This document shows positions 23,231-35,570 of a stretch of 64,000 nt of DNA, one piece after another (within the stretch, counting starts at the first letter, position 1; each line of letters opens with the position of its first letter). This DNA is from Diorhabda sublineata (taxonomy: Eukaryota > Arthropoda > Insecta > Coleoptera > Chrysomelidae), in NCBI RefSeq assembly GCF_026230105.1, contig NC_079486.1, positions 4,278,001-4,342,000 of the forward strand. The letters run 5' to 3'. The notes beneath the pieces were generated by a model that saw only the letters and a program-made list of their open reading frames with translations, had not been told where the DNA came from and did not search any database. The position numbers and the translations under genes are program-made.

Positions 23231-24285
23231 TTGACGGAGAGGGAAAATCCAAAAAGGCTCACTAATGGCATTGTTTTTTCTCAACAAAACTAATCAAAAA
23301 GTGGGAGAGAATTGTTAATTGTCGAAACGGTGAAGGAAAGATGGAATTCGGTAGGTCATTTAGAAAAACGTTATGTGATTCCGACAATACCACGTTTCGT
23401 AAAAAAAAGTCAAGTCTTCGATGCTCTGCCATTGAATGTGTCACCCCCCATAATAATATAATATTCGGGAAGTGTGTTTCACTATGACCTGACGGAGAGG
23501 GGAATATCCAAAAAGGCTCACTAATGACATTATTTTTTCTCAACAAAACTAATCAAAAAGTGGAAGAGAATTGTTAGTTGTCGAAACGGTGAAGGGAATA
23601 TGGAATTCGGTAGGTCATTTAGAAACACGTTATGTGATTCTGACAATGCAAAGTTTCGTAAAAAAAAGTCAAGTCTTCGATGCTCTGCCATTGAAAGTGT
23701 CACCCCCATAATAATATAATATTCGGAAAGTGTGTTTCACTATGACTTGACGGAGAGGGAATATCCAAAAAGGCTCACTAATGACATTATTTTTTCTCAA
23801 CAAAACTAATCAAAAAGTGGAAGAGAATTGTTAGTTGTCGAAACGGTGAAGGGAATATGGAATTCGGTAGGTCATTTAGAAACACGTTATGTGATTCTGA
23901 CAATGCCAAGTTTCGTAAAAAAAAGTAAAGTCTTCGATGCTCTGCCATTGAAAGTGTCACCCCCATAATAATATAATATTCGGAAAGTGTGTTTCACTAT
24001 GACATGACGGAGAGGGAAAATCCAAAAAGGCTCACTAATGGCATTGTTGTTTCAACAAAACTAATCAAAAAGTGGGAGAGAATTGTTAATTGTCGAAACG
24101 GTGAAGGAAAGATGGAATTCGGTAGGTCATTTAGAAAAACGTTATGTGATTCCGACAATGCCACGTTTCGTAAAAAAAAGTCAAGTCTTCGATGCTCTGC
24201 CATTGAATGTGTCACCCCCCATAATAATATAATATTCGGAAAGTGTGTTTCACTATGACTTGACGGAGACGGGAAAATCCAAAAA
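23231..24285 (+). repeat. ordinary satellite monomers between blocks
   Basis: Four monomers: a type 2 with CTGCC and six C (23256, with GACAATACCACG), two type 1 copies with private changes (AATGCAAAG near 23647, AAGTAAAGTC near 23926), and a type 2-like copy near 24029. The last has GTTGTTTCAAC in its 5' segment and is preceded by GACATGACGG. Nothing other than satellite is present. Confidence 0.85.
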
Positions 24286-27200
24286 GTCTCACTAATGACA
24301 TTTTTTCCTAAAAAAACTAATCAAAAAGTGGAAGAGAATTGTTAGTTGTCGAAACGGTGAAGGAAATATGGAATTCGGTAGGTCATTTGGAAACGCCTCA
24401 TGTGATTCCGACAATGCCAAGTTTCGTAAAAAAAAGTCAAGTCTTCGATGCTCTGCCATTGAATGTGTCACCCCCATAATAATATAATATTCGGAAAGTG
24501 TGTTTCACTATGACTTGACGGAGACGAGAAAATCCAAAAAGGCTCACTAATGGCATTGTTTTTTCTCAACAAAACTAATCAAAAAGTGGAAGAGAATTGT
24601 TAGTTGTCGAAACGGTGAAGGAAATATGGAATTCGGTAGGTCATTTGGAAACGCCTCATGTGATTCCGACAATGCCAAGTTTCGTAAAAAAAAGTCAAGT
24701 CTTCGATGCTCTGCCATTGAAAGTGTCACCCCCATAATAATATAATATTCGGAAAGTGTGTTTCACTATGACTTGACGGAGAGGGAAAATCCAAAAAGGC
24801 TCACTAACGGCATTGTTTTTTCTCAACAAAACTAATCAAAAAGTGGAAGAGAATTGTTAGTTGTCGAAACGGTGAAGGGAAGATGGAATTCGGTAGCACA
24901 TTTGGAAATGCCTTATGTGATTTCGACAATGCCACGTTTCGTAAAAAAAAGTCAAATCTTCGATGCTCTGCCATTGAATGTGTCACCCCCATAATAATAT
25001 AATATTCGGGAAGTGTGTTTCACTATGACCTGACGGAGAGGGGAATATCCAAAAAGGCTCACTAATGACATTATTTTTTCTCAACAAAACTAATCAAAAA
25101 GTGGAAGAGAATTGTTATTTGTCGAAACGGTGAAGGGAAGATGGAATTCGGTAGGTCATTTAGAAAAACGTTATGTGATTCCGACTATGCCACGTTTCGT
25201 AAAAAAAAGTCAAGTCTTCGATTCTCTGCCATTGAATGTGTCACCCCCATAATAATATAATATTCGGAAAGTGTGTTTCACTATGACTTGACGAAGAGGG
25301 GAAAATCCAGAAAGGCTCACTAATGACATTTTTTCCTAAAAAAACTAATCAAAAAGTGGAAGAGAATTGTTAGTTGTCGAAACGGTGAAGGAAATATGGA
25401 ATTCGGTAGGTCATTTGGAAACGCATCATGTGATTCCGACAATGCCAAGTTTCGTAAAAAAAAGTCAAGTCTTCGATGCTCTGCCATTGAATGTGTCACC
25501 CCCATAATAATATAATATTCGGAAAGTGTGTTTCACTATGACTTGACGGAGAGGGAAAATCCAAAAAGGCTCACTAATGGCATTGTTTTTTCTCAACAAA
25601 ACTAATCAAAAAGTGGGAGAGAATTGTTAATTGTCGAAACGGTGAAGGGAAGATGGAATTCGGTAGCACATTTGGAAATGCCTTATGTGATTTCGACAAT
25701 GCCACGTTTCGTAAAAAAAAGTCAAATCTTCGATGCTCTGCCATTGAATGTGTCACCCTCATAATAATATCTTCGGAAAGTGTGTTTCACTATGACTTGA
25801 CGGAGACGGGAAAATCCAAAAAGGCTCACTAATGACATGTTTTCCTAAAAAAACTAATCAAAAAGTGGAAGAGAATTGTTAGTTGTCGAAACGGTGAAGG
25901 AAATATGGAATTCGGTAGGTCATTTAGAAACACGTTATGTGATTCTGAGAATGCCAAGTTTCGTAAAAAAAAGTCAAGTCTTCGATGCTCTGCCATTGAA
26001 AGTGTCACCCCCATAATAATATAATATTCGGAAAGTGTGTTTCACTATGACTTGACGGAGAGGGAAAATCCAAAAAGGCTCACTAATGGCATTGTTTTTT
26101 TGTCAACAAAACTAATCAAAAAGTGGGAGAGAATTGTTAATTGTCGAAACGGTGAAGGGAAGATGGAATTCGGTAGCTCATTTGGAAATGCCTTATGTGA
26201 TTTCGACAATGCCACGTTTCGTAAAAAGTCAAGTCTTCGATGCTCTACCATTGAATGTGTCACCCCCATAATAATATAATGTTCGGGAAGTGTGTTTCAC
26301 TATGACCTGACGGAGAGGGGAATATCCAAAAAGGCTCACTAATGACATTATTTTTTCTCAACAAAACTAATCAAAAAGTGGAAGAGAATTGTTATTTGTC
26401 GAAACTGTGAAGGGAAGATGGAATTCGGTAGGTCATTTAGAAAAACGTTATGTGATTCCGACTATGCCACGTTTCGTAAAAAAAGTCAAGTCTTCGATTC
26501 TCTGCCATTGAATGTGTCACCCCCATAATAATATAATATTCGGAAAGTGTGTTTCACTATGACTTGACGAAAACGGGAAAATCCAAAAAGGCTCACTAAT
26601 GACATTATTTTTTCTCAACAAAACTAATCAAAAAGTGGAAGAGAATTGTTAGTTGTCGAAACGGTGAAGGGAATATGGAATTCGGTAGGTCATTTAGAAA
26701 CACGTTATGTGATTCTGACAATGCCAAGTTTCGTAAAAAAAAGTCAAGTCTTCGATGCTCTGCCATTGAATGTGTCACCCCCATAATAATATAATATTCG
26801 GAAAGTGTGTTTCACTATGACTTGACGGAGACGGGAAAATCCAAAAAGGCTCACTAATGGCATTGTTTTTTCTCAACAAAACTAATCAATAAGTGGAAGA
26901 GAATTGTTATTTGTCGAAACGGTGAAGGGAAGATGGAATTCGGTAGGTCATTTAGAAAAACGTTATGTGATTCCGACTATGCCACGTTTCGTAAAAAAAA
27001 GTCAAGTCTTCGATGCTCTGCCATTGAAAGTGTCACCCCCATAATAATATAATATTCGGAAAGTGTGTTTCACTATGACTTGACGGAGAGGGAAAATCCA
27101 AAAAGGCTCACTAATGGCATTGTTTTTTCTCAACAAAACTAATCAAAAAGTGGGAGAGAATTGTTAATTGTCGAAACGGTGAAGGGAAGATGGAATTCGG

Positions 27201-27871
27201 TAGCACATTTGGAAATGCCTTATGTGATTTCGACAATGCCACGTTTCGTAAAAAAAAGTCAAATCTTCGATGCTCTGCCATTGAATGTGTCACCCCCATA
27301 ATAATATAATATTCGGGAAGTGTGTTTCACTATGACCTGACGGAGAGGGGAATATCCAAAAAGGCTCACTAATGACATTATTTTTTCTCAACAAAACTAA
27401 TCAAAAAGTGGAAGAGAATTGTTATTTGTCGAAACGGTGAAGGGAAGATGGAATTCGGTAGGTCATTTAGAAAAACGTTATGTGATTCCGACTATGCCAC
27501 GTTTCGTAAAAAAAAGTCAAGTCTTCGATTCTCTGCCATTGAATGTGTCATCCCCATAATAATATAATATTCGGAAAGTGTGTTTCACTATGACTTGACG
27601 AAGACGGGAAAATCCAAAAAGGCTCACTAATGACATTTTTTCCTAAAAAAACTAATCAAAAAGTGGAAGAGAATTGTTAGTTGTCGAAACGGTGAAGGGA
27701 ATATGGAATTCGGTAGGTCATTTAGAAACACGTTATGTGATTCTGACAATGCCAAGTTTCGTAAAAAAAAGTCAAGTCTTCGATGCTCTGCCATTGAATG
27801 TGTCACCCTCATAATAATATCTTCGGAAAGTGTGTTTCACTATGACTTGACGGAGAGGGAAAATCCAAAAA

Positions 27872-28909
27872 GGCTCACTAATGGCATTGTTTTTTCTCAA
27901 CAAAACTAATCAAAAAGTGGGAGAGAATTGTTAATTGTCGAAACGGTGAAGGGAAGATGGAATTCGGTAGCTCATTTGGAAATGCCTTATGTGATTTCGA
28001 CAATGCCACGTTTCGTAAAAAGTCAAGTCTTCGATGCTCTACCATTGAATGTGTCACCCCCATAATAATATAATGTTCGGGATGTGTGTTTCACTATGAC
28101 CTGACGGAGAGGGGAATATCCAAAAAGGCTCACTAATGACATTATTTTTTCTCAACAAAACTAATCAAAAAGTGGAAGAGAATTGTTATTTGTCGAAACT
28201 GTGAAGGGAAGATGGAATTCGGTAGGTCATTTAGAAAAACGTTATGTGATTCCGACTATGCCACGTTTCGTAAAAAAAGTCAAGTCTTCGATTCTCTGCC
28301 ATTGAATGTGTCACCCCCATAATAATATAATATTCGGAAAGTGTGTTTCACTATGACTTGACGAAGACGGGAAAATCCAAAAAGGCTCACTAATGACATT
28401 ATTTTTTCTCAACAAAACTAATCAAAAAGTGGAAGAGAATTGTTAGTTGTCGAAACGCTGAAGGGAATATGGAATTCGGTAGGTCATTTAGAAACACGTT
28501 ATGTGATTCTGACAATGCCAAGTTTCGTAAAAAAAAGTCAAGTCTTCGATGCTCTGCCATTGAAAGTGTCACCCCCATAATAATATAATATTCGGAAAGT
28601 GTGTTTCACTATGACTTGACGGAGAGGGAATATCCAAAAAGGCTCACTAATGACATTATTTTTTCTCAACAAAACTAATCAAAAAGTGGAAGAGAATTGT
28701 TAGTTGTCGAAACGGTGAAGGGAATATGGAATTCGGTAGGTCATTTAGAAACACGTTATGTGATTCTGACAATGCCAAGTTTCGTAAAAAAAAGTCAAGT
28801 CTTCGATGCTCTGCCATTGAAAGTGTCACCCCCATAATAATATAATATTCGGAAAGTGTGTTTCACTATGACATGACGGAGAGGGAAAATCCAAAAAGGC
28901 TCACTAATG
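27872..28909 (+). repeat. 4-monomer block, copy A (offset 3585)
   Basis: This block matches 31457-32494 at a constant 3585 bp. The order is a type 3 with a 5-A run, a type 5-like copy with GAAACTGTGAAGG, then two type 1 copies ending in GACATGACGG. Private changes here are GGGATGTGTG near 28080 and AACGCTGAAGG near 28455. After the match this copy enters an S monomer and the partner enters a type 3-like one. A related three-monomer version starts at 26077. Confidence 0.87.
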
Positions 28910-29408
28910 ACATTTTTTCCTAAAAAAACTAATCAAAAAGTGGAAGAGAATTGTTAGTTGTCGAAACGGTGAAGGAAATATGGAATTCGGTAGGTCATTT
29001 GGAAACGCCTCATGTGATTCCGACAATGCCAAGTTTCGTAAAAAAAAGTCAAGTCTTCGATGCTCTGCCATTGAATGTGTCACCCCCATAATAATATAAT
29101 ATTCGGAAAGTGTGTTTCACTATGATTTGACGGAGAGGGAAAATCCAAAAAGGCTCACTAATGGCATTGTTTTTTCTCAACAAAACTAATCAAAAAGTGG
29201 AAGAGAATTGTTAGTTGTCGAAACGGTGAAGGAAATATGGAATTCGGTAGGTCATTTGGAAACGCCTCATGTGATTCCGACAATGCCAAGTTTCGTAAAA
29301 AAAAGTCAAGTCTTCGATGCTCTGCCATTGAAAGTGTCACCCCCATAATAATATAATATTCGGAAAGTGTGTTTCACTATGACTTGACGGAGAGGGAAAA
29401 TCCAAAAA

Positions 29409-30788
29409 GGCTCACTAATGACATTATTTTTTCTCAACAAAACTAATCAAAAAGTGGAGGAGAATTGTTATTTGTCGAAACGGTGAAGGGAAGATGGAAT
29501 TCGGTAGGTCATTTAGAAAAACGTTATGTGATTCCGACTATGCCACGTTTCGTAAAAAAAAAGTCAAGTCTTCGATTCTCTGCCATTGAATGTGTCACCC
29601 CCATAATAATATAATATTCGGAAAGTGTGTTTCACTATGACTTGACGAAGAGGGGAAAATCCAGAAAGGCTCACTAATGACATTTTTTCCTAAAAAAACT
29701 AATCAAAAAGTGGAAGAGAATTGTTAGTTGTCGAAACGGTGAAGGAAATATGGAATTCGGTAGGTCATTTGGAAACGCCTCATGTGATTCCGACAATGCC
29801 AAGTTTCGTAAAAAAAAGTCAAGTCTTCGATGCTCTGCCATTGAATGTGTCACCCCCATAATAATATAATATTCGGAAAGTGTGTTTCACTATGACTTGA
29901 CGGAGACGGGAAAATCCAAAAAGGCTCACTAATGGCATTGTTTTTTCTCAACAAAACTAATCAATAAGTGGAAGAGAATTGTTATTTGTCGAAACGGTGA
30001 AGGGAAGATGGAATTCGGTAGGTCATTTAGAAAAACGTTATGTGATTCCGACTATGCCACGTTTCGTAAAAAAAAGTCAAGTCTTCGATGCTCTGCCATT
30101 GAAAGTGTCACCCCCATAATAATATAATATTCGGAAAGTGTGTTTCACTATGACTTGACGGAGAGGGAAAATCCAAAAAGGCTCACTAATGGCATTGTTT
30201 TTTCTCAACAAAACTAATCAAAAAGTGGGAGAGAATTGTTAATTGTCGAAACGGTGAAGGGAAGATGGAATTCGGTAGCACATTTGGAAATGCCTTATGT
30301 GATTTCGACAATGCCACGTTTCGTAAAAAAAAGTCAAATCTTCGATGCTCTGCCATTGAATGTGTCACCCCCATAATAATATAATATTCGGGAAGTGTGT
30401 TTCACTATGACCTGACGGAGAGGGGAATATCCAAAAAGGCTCACTAATGACATTATTTTTTCTCAACAAAACTAATCAAAAAGTGGAAGAGAATTGTTAT
30501 TTGTCGAAACGGTGAAGGGAAGATGGAATTCGGTAGGTCATTTAGAAAAACGTTATGTGATTCCGACTATGCCACGTTTCGTAAAAAAAAGTCAAGTCTT
30601 CGATTCTCTGCCATTGAATGTGTCACCCCCATAATAATATAATATTCGGAAAGTGTGTTTCACTATGACTTGACGAAGACGGGAAAATCCAAAAAGGCTC
30701 ACTAATGACATTTTTTCCTAAAAAAACTAATCAAAAAGTGGAAGAGAATTGTTAGTTGTCGAAACGGTGAAGGGAATATGGAATTCGG
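29409..30788 (+). repeat. ~1.4 kb duplicated block, copy A (offset 4621)
   Basis: This block matches 34030-35409 at a constant 4621 bp, about 18 monomers apart. Shared rare markers are GTGGAGGAGAATTG near 29455, a 9-A run near 29550, CCAGAAAGG near 29660 and ATCAATAAGTGG near 29960. Similarity ends inside the S monomer at 30696, at the EcoRI region, where this copy continues as type 1 and its partner as type 3. Confidence 0.88.
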
Positions 30789-30946
30789 TAGGTCATTTAG
30801 AAACACGTTATGTGATTCTGACAATGCCAAGTTTCGTAAAAAAAAGTCAAGTCTTCGATGCTCTGCCATTGAATGTGTCACCCTCATAATAATATCTTCG
30901 GAAAGCGTGTTTCACTATGACTTGACGGAGAGGGGAAATCCATAAA

Positions 30947-31202
30947 GGCTCACTAATGACATTGTTTTTTCTCAACAAAACTAATCAAAAAGTGGGAGAG
31001 AATTGTTAGTTGTCGAAACGGTGAAGGGAAGATGGAATCCGGTGGGTCATTTAGAAAAACGTTGTGATTCCGACAATGCCAAGTTTCGTAAAAAAAAGTC
31101 AAGTCTTCGATGCTCTGCCATTGAATGTGTCACCCCCATAATAATATAATATTCGGAAAGTGTGTTTCACTATGACTTGACGGAGACGGGAAAATCCAAA
31201 AA
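30947..31202 (+). repeat. divergent EcoRI-negative monomer, copy 1
   Basis: This 256-bp monomer reads GACATTG at the front, then GGAATCCGGTGGGTC, which destroys the EcoRI site. It then reads AAAAACGTTGTGATTCC, lacking two bases of the usual ACGTTATGTGATT. It is preceded by the unusual tail CCCTCATAATAATATCTTCG with AAAGCGTG and CCATAAAGG. The cluster of private changes sets it apart from all main classes. Confidence 0.92.
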
Positions 31203-31456
31203 GGCTCACTAATGACATGTTTTCCTAAAAAAACTAATCAAAAAGTGGAAGAGAATTGTTAGTTGTCGAAACGGTGAAGGAAATATGGAATTCGGTAGGT
31301 CATTTAGAAACACGTTATGTGATTCTGAGAATGCCAAGTTTCGTAAAAAAAAGTCAAGTCTTCGATGCTCTGCCATTGAAAGTGTCACCCCCATAATAAT
31401 ATAATATTCGGAAAGTGTGTTTCACTATGACTTGACGGAGAGGGAAAATCCAAAAA

Positions 31457-32494
31457 GGCTCACTAATGGCATTGTTTTTTCTCAACAAAACTAATCAAAA
31501 AGTGGGAGAGAATTGTTAATTGTCGAAACGGTGAAGGGAAGATGGAATTCGGTAGCTCATTTGGAAATGCCTTATGTGATTTCGACAATGCCACGTTTCG
31601 TAAAAAGTCAAGTCTTCGATGCTCTACCATTGAATGTGTCACCCCCATAATAATATAATGTTCGGGAAGTGTGTTTCACTATTACCTGACGGAGAGGGGA
31701 ATATCCAAAAAGGCTCACTAATGACATTATTTTTTCTCAACAAAACTAATCAAAAAGTGGAAGAGAATTGTTATTTGTCGAAACTGTGAAGGGAAGATGG
31801 AATTCGGTAGGTCATTTAGAAAAACGTTATGTGATTCCGACTATGCCACGTTTCGTAAAAAAAGTCAAGTCTTCGATTCTCTGCCATTGAATGTGTCACC
31901 CCCATAATAATATAATATTCGGAAAGTGTGTTTCACTATGACTTGACGAAGACGGGAAAATCCAAAAAGGCTCAATAATGACATTATTTTTTCTCAACAA
32001 AACTAATCAAAAAGTGGAAGAGAATTGTTAGTTGTCGAAACGGTGAAGGGAATATGGAATTCGGTAGGTCATTTAGAAACACGTTATGTGATTCTGACAA
32101 TGCCAAGTTTCGTAAAAAAAAGTCAAGTCTTCGATGCTCTGCCATTGAAAGTGTCACCCCCATAATAATATAATATTCGGAAAGTGTGTTTCACTATGAC
32201 TTGACGGAGAGGGAATATCCAAAAAGGCTCACTAATGACATTATTTTTTCTCAACAAAACTAATCAAAAAGTGGAAGAGAATTGTTAGTTGTCGAAACGG
32301 TGAAGGGAATATGGAATTCGGTAGGTCATTTAGAAACACGTTATGTGATTCTGACAATGCCAAGTTTCGTAAAAAAAAGTCAAGTCTTCGATGCTCTGCC
32401 ATTGAAAGTGTCACCCCCATAATAATATAATATTCGGAAAGTGTGTTTCACTATGACATGACGGAGAGGGAAAATCCAAAAAGGCTCACTAATG
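31457..32494 (+). repeat. 4-monomer block, copy B
   Basis: Partner of 27872-28909. Private changes are ACTATTACCTG near 31680 and GGCTCAATAATG near 31970. The shared GAAACTGTG and 5-A markers show common descent. Confidence 0.87.
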
Positions 32495-32740
32495 GCATTG
32501 TTTTTTCTCAACAAAACTAATCAAAAAGTGGGAGAGAATTGTTAATTGTCGAAACGGTGAAGGGAAGATGGAATTCGGTAGCTCATTTGGAAATGCCTTA
32601 TGTGATTCTGACAATGCCAAGTTTCGTAAAAAAAAGTCAAGTCTTCGATGCTTTGCCATTGAATGTGTCACCCCCATAATAATATAATATTCGGGAAGTG
32701 TGTTTCACTATGACCTGACGGAGAGGGGAATATCCAAAAA

Positions 32741-33772
32741 GGCTCACTAATGACATTATTTTTTCTCAACAAAACTAATCAAAAAGTGGAAGAGAATTGT
32801 TAGTTGTCGAAACGGTGAAGGGAATATGGAATTCGGTAGGTCATTTAGAAACACGTTATGTGATTCTGACAATGCCAAGTTTCGTAAAAAAAAGTCAAGT
32901 CTTCGATGCTCTGCCATTGAATGTGTCACCCCCATAATAATATAATATTCGGAAAGTGTGTTTCACTATGACTTGACGGAGACGAGAAAATCCAAAAAGG
33001 CTCACTAATGGCATTGTTTTTTCTCAACAAAACTAATCAAAAAGTGGGAGAGAATTGTTAATTGTCGAAACGGTGAAGGGAAGATGGAATTCGGTAGCTC
33101 ATTTGGAAATGCCTTATGTGATTTCGACAACGCCACGTTTCGTAAAAAAAAGTCAAGTCTTCGATGCTCTGCCATTGAATGTGTCACCCCCATAATAATA
33201 TAATATTCGGAAAGTGTGTTTCACTATGACTTGACGAAGACGGGAAAATCCAAAAAGGCTCACTAATGACATTATTTTTTCTCAACAAAACTAATCAAAA
33301 AGTGGAAGAGAATTGTTAGTTGTCGAAACGGTGAAGGGAATATGGAATTCGGTAGGTCATTTAGAAACACGTTATGTGATTCTGACAATGCCAAGTTTCG
33401 TAAAAAAAAGTCAAGTCTTCGATGCTCTGCCATTGAATGTGTCACCCCCATAATAATATAATATTCGGAAAGTGTGTTTCACTATGACTTGACGGAGACG
33501 AGAAAATCCAAAAAGGCTCACTAATGGCATTGTTTTTTCTCAACAAAACTAATCAAAAAGTGGGAGAGAATTGTTAATTGTCGAAACGGTGAAGGGAAGA
33601 TGGAATTCGGTAGCTCATTTGGAAATGCCTTATGTGATTTCGACAACGCCACGTTTCGTAAAAAAAAGTCAAGTCTTCGATGCTCTGCCATTGAATGTGT
33701 CACCCCCATAATAATATAATATTCGGGAAGTGTGTTTCACTATGACCTGACGGAGAGGGGAATATCCAAAAA
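32741..33772 (+). repeat. 2-monomer tandem repeat, 516 bp, two units
   Basis: Units 32741-33256 and 33257-33772 each hold a type 1 copy with AATGTG and the linker GACGAGAAAATCC, followed by a type 3-like copy with CGACAACGCC. The same GACGAG and ACAACGCC markers recur near 62011 and 63040. Confidence 0.86.
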
Positions 33773-34029
33773 GGCTCACTAATGACATTATTTTTTCTCA
33801 ACAAAACTAATCAAAAAGTGGAAGAGAATTGTTAGTTGTCGAAACGGTGAAGGGAATATGGAATTCGGTAGGTCATTTAGAAACACGTTATGTGATTCTG
33901 ACAATGCCAAGTTTCGTAAAAAAAAGTCAAGTCTTCGATGCTCTGCCATTGAAAGTGTCACCCCCATAATAATATAATATTCGGAAAGTGTGTTTCACTA
34001 TGACTTGACGGAGAGGGAAAATCCAAAAA

Positions 34030-35409
34030 GGCTCACTAATGACATTATTTTTTCTCAACAAAACTAATCAAAAAGTGGAGGAGAATTGTTATTTGTCGAA
34101 ACGGTGAAGGGAAGATGGAATTCGGTAGGTCATTTAGAAAAACGTTATGTGATTCCGACTATGCCACGTTTCGTAAAAAAAAAGTCAAGTCTTCGATTCT
34201 CTGCCATTGAATGTGTCACCCCCATAATAATATAATATTCGGAAAGTGTGTTTCACTATGACTTGACGAAGAGGGGAAAATCCAGAAAGGCTCACTAATG
34301 ACATTTTTTCCTAAAAAAACTAATCAAAAAGTGGAAGAGAATTGTTAGTTGTCGAAACGGTGAAGGAAATATGGAATTCGGTAGGTCATTTGGAAACGCC
34401 TCATGTGATTCCGACAATGCCAAGTTTCGTAAAAAAAAGTCAAGTCTTCGATGCTCTGCCATTGAATGTGTCACCCCCATAATAATATAATATTCGGAAA
34501 GTGTGTTTCACTATGACTTGACGGAGACGGGAAAATCCAAAAAGGCTCACTAATGGCATTGTTTTTTCTCAACAAAACTAATCAATAAGTGGAAGAGAAT
34601 TGTTATTTGTCGAAACGGTGAAGGGAAGATGGAATTCGGTAGGTCATTTAGAAAAACGTTATGTGATTCCGACTATGCCACGTTTCGTAAAAAAAAGTCA
34701 AGTCTTCGATGCTCTGCCATTGAAAGTGTCACCCCCATAATAATATAATATTCGGAAAGTGTGTTTCACTATGACTTGACGGAGAGGGAAAATCCAAAAA
34801 GGCTCACTAATGGCATTGTTTTTTCTCAACAAAACTAATCAAAAAGTGGGAGAGAATTGTTAATTGTCGAAACGGTGAAGGGAAGATGGAATTCGGTAGC
34901 ACATTTGGAAATGCCTTATGTGATTTCGAAAATGCCACGTTTCGTAAAAAAAAGTCAAATCTTCGATGCTCTGCCATTGAATGTGTCACCCCCATAATAA
35001 TATAATATTCGGGAAGTGTGTTTCACTATGACCTGACGGAGAGGGGAATATCCAAAAAGGCTCACTTATGACATTATTTTTTCTCAACAAAACTAATCAA
35101 AAAGTGGAAGAGAATTGTTATTTGTCGAAACGGTGAAGGGAAGATGGAATTCGGTAGGTCATTTAGAAAAACGTTATGTGATTCCGACTATGCCACGTTT
35201 CGTAAAAAAAAGTCAAGTCTTCGATTCTCTGCCATTGAATGTGTCACCCCCATAATAATATAATATTCGGAAAGTGTGTTTCACTATGACTTGACGAAGA
35301 CGGGAAAATCCAAAAAGGCTCACTAATGACATTTTTTCCTAAAAAAACTAATCAAAAAGTGGAAGAAAATTGTTAGTTGTCGAAACGGTGAAGGGAATAT
35401 GGAATTCGG
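34030..35409 (+). repeat. ~1.4 kb duplicated block, copy B
   Basis: Partner of 29409-30788. Private changes are TTTCGAAAATGCC near 34927, CTCACTTATG near 35063 and GGAAGAAAATTG near 35363. Confidence 0.88.
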
Positions 35410-35570
35410 TAGCTCATTTGGAAATGCCTTATGTGATTTCGACAATGCCACGTTTCGTAAAAAAAAGTCAAGTCTTCGATGCTCTACCATTGAATGTGTC
35501 ACCCCCATAATAATATAATGTTCGGGAAGTGTGTTTCACTATGACTTGACGGAGAGGGAAAATCCAAAAA

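Larger units (their letters stand above)
24286..35570 (+). repeat. block rich in type S and type 5 monomers
   Basis: Here S, type 5, GTTATTTGTCG-bearing and AGCACATTTGG-bearing monomers alternate with types 1 and 3. Shortened oligo-A runs (five A, CGTAAAAAGTC) occur near 26220, 28014 and 31600. The C-run/AT-tract segment is altered to CCCTCATAATAATATCTTCG near 25755, 27806 and 30882. Several multi-monomer duplications are nested here and listed separately. No gene or foreign insertion was seen. Confidence 0.87.
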
